Shown here: piece after piece, positions 28,589-41,379 of the stretch
How positions within the stretch are numbered: the first letter of the stretch is position 1
How the letters are laid out: every line of letters starts with the position of its first letter
Source of the DNA: Casuarina equisetifolia
Lineage: Eukaryota; Streptophyta; Magnoliopsida; Fagales; Casuarinaceae
NCBI GenBank assembly: GCA_028551475.1
Contig: CM052356.1
Location: 27,617,884 to 27,681,883, forward strand
DNA: 64,000 nucleotides
Direction: 5' to 3'
Program-made: the position numbers and the translations under genes
The notes under the pieces: model-generated
Database searches by the model: none
The model's input: only the letters and a program-made list of their open reading frames with translations
Told to the model about the DNA's origin: nothing

Positions 28589-28699
28589 AAATTGAAAAAA
28601 AAGCAGGCTGAGTGTATAAATTTGAAGGTTTTACGAGTCGCTCCTTCAAATACAAAGATGAAAAACAAAAATCAAAGGTCTTTCTGGCAAAATAAAGGA

Positions 28700-28701
<2 letters not shown>

Positions 28702-28752
<51 letters not shown>
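28702..28752 (+). repeat. (AG)25 microsatellite
   Basis: Uninterrupted AG dinucleotide tract of about 50 bases. It could read as an Arg-Glu run, but no gene surrounds it. Confidence 0.95.
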
Positions 28753-28754
<2 letters not shown>

Positions 28755-29258
28755 AGTCGTCAATACACCTTCTGCTTTACATTCTCCAGGGATGAAAGAG
28801 AAAAAGAGGCGAGAAAAGTAAGAGAAGTTGGATATCCGGGCTGATGCTAATCATGCTGGCAGAGAAGCATGATAATACATCTTCTTAATATGTAAAGCCT
28901 ACCTCTTACTTCTTTAAGAAACCCACCAAGCCCTTTACATGAAAACTTTCTCTCGGAGCTTCTTATGGGAGCACCACTCTCCATCTTCATCTCCTCCTCT
29001 GTTGTTGTTGTTCTTTTTTCTTTAGCTTATCTCACTGGAGTTTTCCACTTTAGCCTCCTTCCCCCGCTTCTCTCTACTACATGATCACTTCTGGACTTTG
29101 GGCTCGAGGTTCATCACCCTGTAATGATAAAAGGAGAAGAGGGAAGGCTGTTCTTATATACAGGGACGATGGAATATGTTAGAGAACAGGTACGTGATCG
29201 CCAGGTACTGCGCACTATGGGTCCCAACCAGATGGAATATGTTAGAAAACAAACTAAA

Positions 29259-29284
29259 CTCTCTCTCTCTCTCTCTCTCTCTCT
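29259..29284 (+). repeat. (CT)13 microsatellite
   Basis: About 26 bases of CT. Just before it, the motif GATGGAATATGTTAGA(G/A)AACA occurs twice, about 64 bases apart, indicating a small local duplication. Confidence 0.9.
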
Positions 29285-30974
29285 ACGCGTTTCTGGACGG
29301 AGTCCACAAAGAAATGGAGGACGTTTTGGGTCATACCATCAGCCTTTGACATAGCCAAAGGTCATGATGCACTTGTAGGACTCTCGTACCTGGGTTGAAT
29401 ACTATCCTTAGGGGTGGTCCAAAGCGGTGTGGCATGGGAGGAAAACCTAGTTTTGTCTCAAAGTCATGGAATCCTTTGGTTATTCAATTTCAGTGAAGTA
29501 TTTAATAATCTTTTGTCCTTCAGAATCAATGGTGCCCGTAGAGAACACGAAGCTACAACATAGATTTAGACAAGAAAATACTTAGAGCGACCAGAAAGAA
29601 AGACGCAACGTCCCACTTGAGACCGTGTGATAAATGGACTAGATAGAAGCCATAGCTGGATGATCAGGACGTGATTGGATGTACACGTGATGTTCACAAG
29701 AGAGACATGGTGGCTGTCTGTGGCAAGGGGAACAACCTAGTTCATCACTTCCAATTGAACCACAACCTCTGGTTTCTTTCCTGGATCGTTATCTTAACTT
29801 CCTGTGGGCTTCCTCCCTCGGGATGGAGGTTCCTTTCTGTGGCAAACGCGGGTGGATGTTGTTGCTTTATCAGATTTGAGCTTCGAGTTGTAGTTTATTC
29901 GCGGCCGGAAAATCCTGACCATGCATATCATGCGTAATAAGTCAAGTCCTAGTTATTTTTTTAAAAAGAAAAAATTCAGATTTTTCAAGGTAGCATTTAT
30001 TATCAATGTTTATCGTATTGCTATAATTTTTTTAATTTGGCACGTACTAATTCTGGTAAAATTCTGAAATTTTAGATCAAAGAGAATAATAGAATCTAAT
30101 GAATTACGCATGAAATGATTTCTTAAGAGTTGAGAAGTTCTTTTATTTAATTTTTTATGCTGCTTAGGTTTTGTCTATTTAGCCAATAGTGTTTAGTACA
30201 AGACTTGTGCTGAGTGCATGTTAGATATCTAATTCAATTCCATAATGATGTCCCAGATCTTAAGATTCTTCATTATGGCCCGTGCAACCTTAATTAATAA
30301 TACAGAATTGTTAGAAAAATAATTTATTTCACATCATAAGAATTGGACGGGGCGAATATTTGTAGGGTCACTCGTAGAAAAAGTTGGAGAATGACATTGT
30401 AAACATAATCAAAGCATTTGTCATTTGTGATAATACTCGACAAGAGAATGGAGAGGTAATTGACCGTTGCCCAATCAATGGGCGGATCAGATTCTCACCT
30501 AAAGCTCCCACGAAACGAGCTTTTCTCCCTAACCAAACAAAACTTTTCATTTCTTGCGAGGAAATCAACAGCAATAAGATCAACGTGGGAACAAACAAAG
30601 GCAATAATTTTATTAACAGCTGGTCCCAACGCATAAAACTTGAGAAGTGTAGAATCTTAAGATGTTGTCAAACCCTATTGCAGATTAAACGAATGTGGTA
30701 AAAGTACAAACAACTCCAGGAAAGAACTCATCCTAATTTGCTCTCATTGATGCTTCAAGTGCTGGTTCTAGAACTCACTGTGCATGACGAAAAGAAATTG
30801 ATATTAATTTCATTACTTCTTTTTAAAACATGTCACACAGGAAAAGAAAATAATTCAGCTCATCACTATTACGTGCCTAGATTTTGTATTAGAATTTATC
30901 AGTAGCTGTTGGAGTAGGGCATAGTTTTTTTAAACACACGCTCCTTAAAAGAGCCAGTTGGAAGTCTTCTTAGC

Positions 30975-30975
30975 T

Positions 30976-31010
<35 letters not shown>
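30975..31010 (+). repeat. GGCTCA hexamer tandem repeat
   Basis: About six copies of GGCTCA in tandem. It would read as Ala-Gln repeats on the plus strand, but I find no gene around it. Confidence 0.9.
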
Positions 31011-33321
31011 TTTAAGAGCTTTACAGTGCACCTTACCTATGTCCATGCCTGACCTAGAGCCACCAGGCAAGTGTTGCCAGTCTACCGCTGGCAAGGGCAT
31101 GGCAGACACGCAAGGCGGCATATTTTCCATGGTTGCAAATCATATTAAAAAGTTGGAAGTTTCAATGCTAAAGACATGAAGAAATTAATGCAAAAATTCT
31201 CTCCTGTCTTGGGTTCTTTAGGTTCTTTGGTTCTCTCACAGAAAAAGAGTTTATGGTTCCAGAATATCCAAAACCTTCCCCTAATCATCCCAATCATTAA
31301 CCAAGTTGCGTGCGAACATGAAGGCAAAATGCACACGGTTCTCTTGAAGTTTAAGCATCACGTTTTAAGTTTGATCTTCATTGCATTCTACAAGCAATCG
31401 AGCATTAGAAATTTGACTCCTTTGAAAAAGATACCCACGACTTCTCGATAAGCATACTTTCCCACGGAAAGAGATATGTATTAACATCTGTCAAGAGACT
31501 TGCAAGTCGATGCTTCCCAAAGGGAAAGGATATTTCTTCCAAATCATCTAATTCCTGTGCGATATATCCTTTGAAGAGGTCGAAATTTCTTGGAAAAAGG
31601 GAAATGGCAGAATGTACATGAATTATATGTGGATGACTTGCTCCTGAAGCTCTGAGGGGTAAGAGCCGGCCCCCTACCAAAAATGGACAAAGCTGACAAA
31701 TTTTTTTGGCAAGTACTGAAACCTGTACTAAATGGACCCATCCAGAGTTGGCACTGCTAGAGACAGAAACTTTCAGTACATCACGTTGAAGATAAATAAA
31801 ATTCAAACCACAAACTGGTACGGTTTCAAAACTGTCAGGTTAAAGACTACCCACTCAAAATCCATAGGTCAAGTTGCTATTAGCCATGGAAGTCAGTAGT
31901 ATGCCTAGCTTCTCTGCAACCCAAAGATACCAGAGAGCCAACTGTCTCCAACTCGCAATTCTGCGTCATTACAACAGCTTTTACCTGGAAAGCTCCTGCT
32001 AGGGAGAGATGATCAGAACTATGGACCACAGTCTCACCTTTCACGTAGAGGGGGAAAAGGGGGAAAAGGGGAAAAAGAAGAAGGAATTGACAACAAAATG
32101 GCGTACTTTTTCTGTCAGATCGTAGCTCGTGAAGAAACTTGAGCAATTATGCTCTCTTCCACCATCTTTTCCGGCCACAGGAGGGTTAAATCTTTCCTGT
32201 GGCAGGCCTAGTGTACCCACCAGTCTCCAGGTTGCCCTGGGTTCATTAAAGTTTAACCAAAACAGTACGACGTCGACTCTTGGAGGAAGCAAAGGGGTTC
32301 CTTTCGACTTGGATAACTTGCACTTGGAATTTCTTTTAAAAAAAGGTGCAGATAAATCTAGATTTTACTAACTACCTCACGTACGAATGCTTCTATCAAT
32401 GTGTAAATTTATCATGCGCATTTATGAATTCAATAGAATCACGGGATGCAATGATCCTCGTTCACTCGTTTTGGATTTAAGAAAGGGACTCAAGGAAGGT
32501 TGATTTGCATGTCGCAACAAGAGCACAAATTCGGCTCTCGCGCTAAGCATCACTTCCGCCTACGCCGGATATGGCATGCGACAAATGCTCGAAAAGCAAT
32601 CCCTGCAACATGTGACCTTCGTGAGTCTGACTACCCAAACAAAGCCGGCAAACGTTGTGATAGAGAAGTGCACAAGAAAGGACAATCAGCATTATCCATT
32701 GCTGTACCGAACATAATTGATAAGGGATTTGAGGCCTCTTTTCCCCCCTTCCTTTTACAATTAACGTGCTGAGAAATAAAGAGTGGATCACATGCACGGT
32801 ACGCGCAAACGTATCCGAAGGGTGTGCAGTGTGGAACAATCAGGAATTTTAAGGTCATTTTAAGTAGGTTTTTGGCTGAGCTACTTCAGATCAAATTCGT
32901 CTCTAATAAAAATGGGTCAAATTACGCCTTCGGTTACTCTAAGTTATTATGTTCCATCCAACCCTTTGCCAATACCTCTACTACTTAACTAGTGAATTCA
33001 TTAACAGCCAAGCGATTTTGTCGCCTGAGCTTTCCTTACCGGCTGACCTTTCGAAACCTTAATACTCTCGTTCTTACTTCCTATAACTTCAAACATTTAA
33101 TATTCTATCTTGTGTCTATTCCTTCGATCCAATTTCAGCACATAAATTCATTCCACAAAAGTTTCTTAGCAGCGAAAGATTACTAGTATTGTGTAGAGAT
33201 GAAAACAAACGTGAGCATCTCTAAGAGAAAAGGACAGAAATAGGGGGGGCTGGGGCGTGGGCGATGTGATGGGGAGGGTTGACGCTGGTTGTCGTCTAGG
33301 GGAGGAGTTTACCAATTAAAT

Positions 33322-36300
33322 CTAGACAATAACTTGCCAATGGTCATCATCAATCATGCGAGTTGAAAGCAAGGTTGTCTTCAAATCATCAATGTCCTTG
33401 AGCATTTTCTCATTTTCCTGATTCCCGGTCTGTATCTCGACTTGCAAAGCTGCATTAGCAATGAATTACAACATATCACAGAATCAAACATGGCGTACTA
33501 GCAAGATTTGCGACTTAAGTATAAAAGTTTATTCAACCATTGCTACTTATGATCAAAATAATTTCTTCAAAAAAGCTATAGAAAGTATATGATCGGCAAA
33601 AACGAGCAGCTTACTTAAATTCTAGGTGCATAGAAAATTAGAATGAAAATCCACCTCAAGCTATTAGAATCAAGCATAAGTGACACTTGTGCTTCAAACA
33701 TGCGCATCAATATTATGACCTAGACCCAGAAGAAAAATTAATCAACTACTCAATTCACTTGTAATGTGTATGTTGTATCAAATTCATTAACCTCATAATC
33801 TACAGCTATTTTGGAAGATCTCCAACTTTCATTTCACACATACTCCTTGCATTCTTGGCTACAGTGATCATTAATCATTCCATGCCTTCTGCCTCACTCA
33901 TATACATTACCATATTGAATTATTTCCATAGAAATTATCGTTCCTTAGAAGCGGGACTCAAAGGACAATCAGCAGTTTTGGTGTCATTAAACTCTAATCC
34001 GTTTTTTTTCCCCTGATAACACCACAAAAAGAATCAAATTAAGTCTTTCCCATAAAGGAAAAGTGTGGATGCAGATGGCAAATATTACTTTTGATGTATA
34101 TACTAACTTTTTCTCAAGTATCAATGCCACACTTGTGGTCTTTGAGGATGTTGCCTTCCAATTGTTCCTGCAACTTAGTTTTGTACTTCAAAAACCTAAG
34201 AAGCTGTTTAGCTTTAATATCTTATCTCAACAATCAACAGAATGTACCCAGATAAGAGAGACAGGATGACTGGAGTACTTATCAGCAAGAGTGAGGCAAT
34301 CTGTCAAAGGGTAGCTTAACTATAGATAGTCACTAGAACCACCTAACCTTTTCTGTTTCAATCCAAGAAAGAAACCATTTTCTTATAAATAAAAGGAGCA
34401 AAAAAAATGTGATTTTAATTTTCACATAATAAGTGAGATACAAAGAACAAGCTGGAAGCACTCAAAGTATAACCTTATCCTTCATTCCTTTTTAACTAAA
34501 TCTATGAATATGCAATAAAACTATAAAATGCTATTAGAAAAATAACACTTGTTTGTTATAAAAGAAGCTCTTGCTCGATACATATATTAAAAGATGCAAT
34601 GCACCTAAAATTGATTGTCAACTAATATGGCAAAGGAAATGGAAATCTGCATTAAATTCAGATACTTGTAAGTTCAGTACTATGCTTCCGATCCAAAAGA
34701 TAAGGAAAACAAAGACAATAGGGAAATAGCTTTATGTTACTATGCTTTTGAATGTAATTTGGCAATAACGACTAATATTACCAGTATTATAATTATGAAG
34801 ATCTTCGAGAATTTCTTCCACAAATGCCAACATGGAATTCCTCGTGGCATTAGTTTTCTCATCCAAGAGATAGACTTCATTTTCAAGTAACTCTTTTTCT
34901 GACAACAATTGAGCCAGCTCTTCATTTTGTCCTTTGTCAATTTCCGTCTGGAATTCCAGGCATAATTTCGTAAATCCTTTCCTATACCAAAGCAATTCAT
35001 CTAGTGAGGTATGTTGGCTAAATACCAATTAAATTAAAATAGAGAACGAGATTCTAGCACTAACTTCACCGACACTTCCACATCTTGGAATAAGATAGAT
35101 CTAGTTAGAAGCTCCAAATAGAATAATGGCAGGAGCTTTTGCTTATGGAGCTATTAAAGAATACAACCTGGTTCACTAATAGATTGAAGGATTAGTAATT
35201 TGACCCATTCACATCTCGATCATAAATGTTTTACATCTGTATGATGGAAGGAGACATTGCTTTTGCTAATTCGAATTGAAGGGTAGATGATTCTGCAATG
35301 TAGGATGATGATATAAAACATAAAAACACTCCATATTTTTGTGAAGTATGATATGTTAAGTTTAGATATAAATATAGACATCAAAAGCAACATTTCAAGA
35401 TATCTCTAACATTAGCAATGCCAATAACCCCATCAGCATTCTACGCAACATGCTTAGCAAGGACAACAAGCTCCATCATGGCATGCCATATCCTCAAAGT
35501 ACAACAAAAGACATACATGACGCAAACGACTAGAAGCAATTTATTTATTTTTTAATAAGCTAGTTTTATCTAATTTTAGGAGGCAAGGGTATACTTTAAG
35601 TTTATGTTGTTTGGATGACTATTTGACTTCAGAAAATCTTATTTTAGATTCTAATAAGATGCTGTTTGTTTCATCTTTTAGTTATCTAGTTTAGAGTTGT
35701 TGATCGAAATCATTATAGCTCGAGTCTTATTGGAGTCTAAGCCTTTTTCGAGCCTAAGCTAGACTGGGGCAAGGTTTCCAAGTCTTATCAAGAATCGAAC
35801 ATTTACTAGGAGTCCACATCTTATTAAGATTAGGTTTGTCTTTGTCAATTTAGATGCAATGATTTCAACTCAAGGATGGTAATCAGAACAGAATTCAACA
35901 CCAGACTTACAAACACTTCGTTCAATACCGCATGTCATTCATGCTTTTCAGCGTCTCATCCCGCTTCATGCTCAGACAACATAGCTTCTCTTCCAAGAAA
36001 TGCAGTGATTTCCTTGAATTATCTTTGGTAAAGAAAGGAAATATCAAACAGATGACAAAGGAAGTTAGTATTCCCCATCAAAGAGGGTTAAAAAAGGAAA
36101 AATTTACAAAAGATTTTGGTTGTGATTAAATGCACAAGCAAAACACAACACGTCAAACAAAATAAATACCGTACATAAGTTATCCTAGACACTTATTTAA
36201 AATCATCCTCCTATGGCATTGAAGACTAATTTAGACTCTTCAGTGCAAGGAATGTCCAAGATTAAAAGGGGGTTGACCTTCATCAAGATTATAACCCGCA

Positions 36301-37253
36301 AACACCCATATCACTGGCATAGCCAATAGAGATGCGTTGGATCTTCTTACCTCCAGTTAATTTTTATTCTTATTATTCTTATTATTGCTATTACTTTACA
36401 TAAAGCGAAACAAATGATATAGGAACTCTATTGTCCTTTCAAGTTTCTAAGATAATGTAATAACCTTGACACAAAGGTCATCTCAACTTGATATTCACGT
36501 GCTCAGTCAAATCAAGAAAGTTAGCAAAGGAACATCTTCGGCCAAACCAAACAATGAGTGTCAATACTTACCATGAAGAAGATTATCAAACTTATTTGGC
36601 ACTTCCTAGATTCTCCTCTGCTCATCCTTAAATATGTCCGGGATAGCCCGCTCAATTTCGAATCACTTTTTAAAGTCTAAGAAATGTCAGCATATTCATC
36701 TTAGTATAATGTTAATCACATGCTTTTTGCACGACTGTGTCCCTAAATTTTCTCCAAAATCAGGTTCCCAGTCTTGGTAATCATATACATGCATCTTATA
36801 TAATTCCGATCCCCTATGATGTAACTCCAATCCTTATCTGTTAATAGAAAGTTACGGCCAAAAAAATAGTAATATACTGCAAACTACGAAAGTAAAGACT
36901 AATCGTTCATTTTTACGAAGCATGTGAACTCGGGATGACAAATAGAAAGACAATACCGGTGACAGTGGCGAATCCGTTGATTTCAAACTGCAAAATGTAA
37001 AGCGTCTTTGTTAGCTCGGATTCTCTCGCCGCCAATGCGGTTTCGATCTCCGAGCATTTCAGAATCTCTGATTCTATCTCACGCGTAATCTGAATGTTCG
37101 CCTCAATCTCCTCATTCACCTACGTTTGGTGATGATTTTACGAGTTGCTGATGGAGCCCGAGGTTGAATTTTGGTTAAGGGAGGGAGTTGTACCTGGTCT
37201 AGCATGTCCTTGAGGGCGGAGATCTGGCAGAGTATCGCTCCCGATTCGTCCAT
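33322..37253 (-). CDS. Small coiled-coil protein of unknown function
   Basis: Five exons: 37194-37253, 36957-37119, 35929-36022, 34782-34981 and 33322-33449. They join in frame to 214 residues. The sequence is almost wholly helical with heptad-like spacing and Glu/Lys-rich runs such as REIESEILKCSEIETALAAR, ELAQLLSEKELLENEV and NEKMLKDIDDLKTTLLS, and ends DDDHWQVIV. I see no signal peptide or membrane segment. A structural or adaptor protein, perhaps of a cytoskeletal or kinetochore assembly, is possible, but I do not recognise the family. An in-frame ATG at 37367 would add 38 residues, reading through the CT tract as RERER; because that tract looks like leader, I prefer 37253. Splice sites are canonical and phases agree. 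Confidence 0.8.
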
Positions 37254-37385
37254 TCTCTCTCTCTCTCTCTCCCCCCGTGCGCGAACTTTTTGAACACGAA
37301 AAGTTTCTCTTTGGAGTTCCCGCGTTTTATCCACGAGGTTTTGAACGTATAGACGCTGCTTTCCCACTCCCTCGGCACCAAATAC
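37254..37385 (-). promoter_or_regulatory. Leader of the coiled-coil gene with a GA/CT tract
   Basis: A short CT tract (37254-37270, GA on the transcribed strand) directly precedes the chosen ATG. Two upstream ATGs, at 37367 (in frame) and 37381 (another frame, 60-codon ORF), mean the start could lie further upstream or be regulated by an upstream ORF. Confidence 0.45.
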
Positions 37386-40094
37386 GACGATGGATTATAT
37401 GGTGACGCAGAATTTGCAAGTCTGAATTTCTCAACACGTAAAACCGCTGTTCAAGAATAAATACACAAAACTACATTATCATTGGAATAACAATTTTATG
37501 AATAAAAATATTTTTATACCGTAATGACTTTTTATAAAACAGTATGCTTATATCTTCTCTCTTTAATTAATGAAAAATCACGTAAGAATTAATACGTCAT
37601 TAGGCTTCTTCCTTGTAAACTAAGTCATACGAAGTATTTACCATTCGGTTGTCTGTGGAATAACTGTGAAGCACCGCATAATTATCATGCGACACTTTTT
37701 TGTTCTTAATTTTATTTTCACAATCCTTTCAAGGGACAAAACTTCTATTCATCCAGTTGAATAAAAAGAATATGATATCCTGTTACAGGTTCACAGAATT
37801 GACAACCAAATTTCTGTTGATTCTAGTGCCAAACTGGACAGCCACGACTACGCATCTTCAAGTAGCTTGACGCTACATTTTATTGGGGATTCACTCGAAC
37901 CAACGATCCTATGAAACAACATGCAGCATATTTGGTTTTCAGTAGAGTTTGTAGGTAAATCTGGTAAGTGATTTTCCAAGCCCTTGTTAAGCAGTGCTCA
38001 TAAACTTACTCATACATCAAATTACAGTAGCCAAAAAGGAAATGATGGTGATGAATACTGAAAAAGCATGCTCAGGATTAGTGTTTTATTACTACTATCA
38101 CACAGAAAGCTTTAGCATGAAAGCCTATATGAATACAATTAAGATGCATCGACACTTAAAAAGCGATGGTTGTCATTTGATGGTTCAGCAGCAACGCTCA
38201 GTACAAAAGTTGTCATCGTACTTTTTCCTATCATGGGTTGTCTTATGATGGTTTACTACAGAATTGAAAATGTTGACCACCACAAGATTGTTGCTTACTA
38301 GCCCAACAGTCAGGTATATCCACAAAAATAGCCGAGGACAAACGAAATGAGTTTTTGAAACAGAAAAGAAAAACACACATAAACATACTATATTCAATTC
38401 AAAGTTGCAGAACATGAAATGATAGAGACATTACTCTGTTTATATCAAATTCATAGCTTTTTAAGCCAAAAAATGTTAGTTCGCTATCATCCAATATACA
38501 GGGTAGTCAGAAATAACATTTGACCCAGATCATCCAACAGCAAAGAATAGTTTGGCCTGCTCAACGCTGTTCCTGGGATCCATATTGATGATTCTGAAAA
38601 CCAGGACATGTACTTTTCTTAAGCTCATAAAAAGAGCACATTCCACTTCCCTCAAAATCTTACAGAAATTCATAAAGCGAATTCCTCTTAATTTCTGAGG
38701 AACTGTATATAGGTCGTATGCTTACTTTGCCAAGAAAATACTCAACAATGATTAAGTTCCTGCTCCCAAGAGTTGGGACTTCTGTTTGAGCACCACTATC
38801 ATGTTACATATATGGTCTCAAAGTGGAGCACACTAAAGAAGTAACAACCCAAGAATACAAAGACCTAGCAAACCGTTCCACCAAAAAGTTCAGTTCACCA
38901 AAATCTCCTCCTGATCTTTTCGTTCCTCTGTACTATTCAAGAACTGCCTCATCAGGAGAACCCCACCAACAATTATGCAGCCGATGATTACATTTCAAAC
39001 ACTTCAATTCATAGAGATCATTTTGCATCAATAGGAACCCTTAAATTATCATGACGAACGACATAAATTTTACTTTTGTCAATTAGAATGCTGAAAAGGT
39101 GCAAGCAATTATATAGGATGTAGAAAAGACTGATGAAAACAAAACTTTGCATCATCCTTTCAAGGGAGTAAAATATATATAACGAGTCAGTCGAACTCCT
39201 GTTAGTAATTCTTTTGAGGGAGTAAAATACACAAACTTAGTCCTTAGAACACCTGGCAGAAGCACCAACTGAATCGTACAGGGTATTCTCTGGTCTGCCG
39301 TTCTAACTACTCATAACCATTATCATACACCAAAAGAACATATGTACAAGTACATTTCAAGCACTCTCTGGACTCTAGGTACACAAATTTAAACCCAATG
39401 ATCAGTCAAAACCTTAATTTTCTTGTAATTTTTACATGAATTTGTCACTTAATGAAAGAAGCTGATTTAATGGCAAACTGACAACCAACAGTAAGGTTTA
39501 AAGCAAATAACATAAATTTCTTCTCTTCATCCTGCTTCTTTTCTTTTTTCGTATATAGTCTTTGGTACAAGTAAGATTGTGTAGAGCTAGCTACATTTGC
39601 TATGTATTGCCGTCTAATATGTTAGGAGAAAAGAGTATTCAAGGAAAGCAAACTAAAATCTTCAAAGCTAGTAACCCGGTAAATGCAATCACACCATCAA
39701 ATACTACATGTGTATGCGGCAATCGGTGAAGAAGGAATACAGCAAAAGGATAATGTTTAACCTTTTTGGTTCTCAATCTGACGCAGTTGCTTCAACAGAG
39801 CATGCCTCTTGATTCCGACGTCGAAGCTTTGTGCCCTAGTCCTTCAAATTTCAGCAACCCAAGAAACAAAAAGGACAACAAGAAAGTTCCCCTTATGGAA
39901 CCAAAAAAGAGTCTTTGAAGTAAAGCCTGAAGTTAGAACTGAGCCCAATACTACCGCTCAGCTGAAGGTATTATTTTAGTTGGCCAAACGACATAATATA
40001 AATGACCAAAATTTCATTCCCTTAATTTTCTTTGGTCTTCTCGGCAGCCACTGACAAAAATTAAAACAAATAAAATTTCCACAAGACCCTAAAG
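37386..40094. other. Intergenic region with orphan exon-like segments
   Basis: Between the coiled-coil gene promoter and the stop codon of the small membrane-protein gene. The first part (37386-38500) is AT-rich without coding signal. The second part holds the exon-like segments at 38561-39835 listed separately. The motif TTTCAAGGGA(GTAAAATA) appears in related forms near 37725, 39159 and 39210. Confidence 0.5.
38561..39835 (-). other. Chain of four phase-compatible exon-like segments (unassigned)
   Basis: Four minus-strand segments have AG before and GT after, and join without a stop: 39762-39835, 39253-39294, 38726-38781, and 38561-38593 ending in TGA. Their peptides read AQSFDVGIKRHALLKQLRQ and IENQK; then DQRIPCTIQLVLLP; then EVPTLGSRNLIIVEYFLGK; then NHQYGSQEQR. 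The phases (1, 1, 0) fit throughout. The only upstream coding exons are those of the small membrane protein at 40095-40396; a weak donor at 40098 would join them in frame. This may be an alternative 3' isoform, spliced 3' UTR, or a decayed gene. I do not recognise the peptide. The splice sites of the first two segments are mediocre. Confidence 0.35.
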
Positions 40095-40396
40095 CTACAA
40101 GGATTCTTCAATCTCATTCATCTTCTCTTTCTTCTTCAATTCAGCTTCATACTTTTTCAATTCCTCCTTCATTTTCGCCTGTGGCGCAAAAAAGTAAGTT
40201 TCAGTACAAGTAGTTTCTTTTTTTAACTAAGTTTTGTAGGCAACTCAAGGGAAGGTTTGGAGATTGAAGTTTAGAAGGAGCTGACCTTGTAGCTGACTTC
40301 AACGCGGTGCATAACGTAGAAGCCGAGAACACCACCGAGAATAGTGCCGGTGATGATCCGAACGTAACCCCATTTCTGAGAAGCCGCCCTCACCAT
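40095..40396 (-). CDS. 64-residue single-pass membrane protein, probably mitochondrial
   Basis: Two exons, 40286-40396 and 40095-40178, encode 64 residues. A basic N-terminus (MVRAASQKWGYVR) leads into one hydrophobic segment (about residues 14-29, IITGTILGGVLGFYVM). A charged helical tail follows, rich in Lys and Glu (KMKEELKKYEAELKKKEKM). This layout is typical of small subunits or assembly factors of plant mitochondrial complexes, but I cannot name the protein, and the mitochondrial placement is inference. Splice sites are good: AAG before GTCAGC, and a pyrimidine tract ending GCCACAG. A weak donor four bases before the stop codon could instead splice to the segments downstream. Confidence 0.75.
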
Positions 40397-41379
40397 TCTT
40401 TCTCGCACTCTCTCCGATCCGTCGATTTTCTCGGGAAAGTTACGGCTTGGGAAGTCACTCGGCTTAAGCGGCGTCAGAAGTCGGTCCTCCGTTTGTTTGA
40501 TCTGTTGCAGTTCAATCGGTTTCGATTGTCCGGTTCGGCAGTTTAATTCTTTAGCTTATTGTTTTAAATTTTCATTTTAGTCCAAACAAATCAAACAAGT
40601 GCCAAAAAAATAACATAAAATAATTGGCGCCAAAGCTGTGTTTACAAATATTTTTCATCTTAATTAAAACACATTTATTTTTTTTTATCTTTCTCTAAGT
40701 ATTTCATAGCTATCTAATTTTTTCAATCTATTCTAAAAAAATTTAGAATGTTTATTTCTTTTCTTAAAATCATATTATAAGAAAGTGATAATCCCTCTAT
40801 ATATAAAGCATTTAAACATTCTAAAACTTTTTTCTACCAATTGTGCGGCATGTTACGTTTTGATTGTTACATTGGTATATGGACATGCTAAATTACTCCA
40901 CATTTCTAATGTTATTCGACAATCTTCTTAAAAATAAAATGCATACTCTTTTTTTTTTTAAAAAAAATAAATAGGAAATTAACTTTCTTAACATGGACCT
41001 AACAAAGTTTCCAATTGAAACACTAACTCTCACTAATCAAGATGAACACCTCGAGCAACCATATTCAAACGACAAAGATCCGCCTAGGTACTCTTTTTTT
41101 TTTTTTTGGGCGGGGGGGGGGGATAACAAGTATACGGCTTTGCGTACAAATTACACGTCTTTTCAGTACAAACACAACCCCAAGCATAACCTTCCAAGAA
41201 ATCATCTCCCCAAAAAAAATTGATGGGAAAGACGACTACGACACGCACGACTGCTACAGAGATTTCTGCGTGGGAAATATACAATTTTTGAGTTCAAAGT
41301 GTGTAACTAAAGTATACAAGCTAATCATTCATCTACAACAGCAGCGTGCATCTAACAGGCAGAGCATTGCCTAAATCTG
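40397..41379. other. Intergenic region, lipase 3' end to small membrane-protein gene
   Basis: About 1 kb. The side near 40400 is the promoter of the small membrane-protein gene. The middle is AT-rich. At 41093-41121 a run of about 14 T, then GGGC and about 10 G, forms a homopolymer pair prone to sequencing error. The last part should be the lipase 3' UTR. Confidence 0.6.

Larger units (their letters stand above)
23291..33321. other. 10-kb AT-rich intergenic region without a convincing gene
   Basis: Between the HDA15 promoter and the 3' end of the coiled-coil gene. From 23.3 to 27.9 kb it is very AT-rich with many A/T runs. From 27.9 to 33.3 kb it is more balanced and holds microsatellites and several open frames: 28059-28412 minus (117 codons), 29671-29937 plus (88) and 31405-31806 minus (133). 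None has a recognisable domain or splice-consistent extension. Degenerate transposon sequence or long non-coding transcripts are possible, but I saw no terminal repeats or polymerase motifs. Confidence 0.55.

Noticed and set aside
28967-29086. Short hydrophobic peptide starting [12 protein letters not shown], like a secreted peptide
   Set aside because: Only 39 codons, a low-complexity Val/Leu/Ser run in a CT-rich stretch, and no downstream exon found.
31405-31806. 133-codon minus-strand open frame
   Set aside because: No recognisable domain, no fitting splice partners, and no start context better than chance.
38890-38991. Minus-strand frame reading VIIGCIIVGGVLLMRQF followed by a charged tail, like a tail anchor
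   Set aside because: An in-frame TGA lies just upstream with no AG acceptor between it and the hydrophobic stretch, so no exon can include it without a stop.
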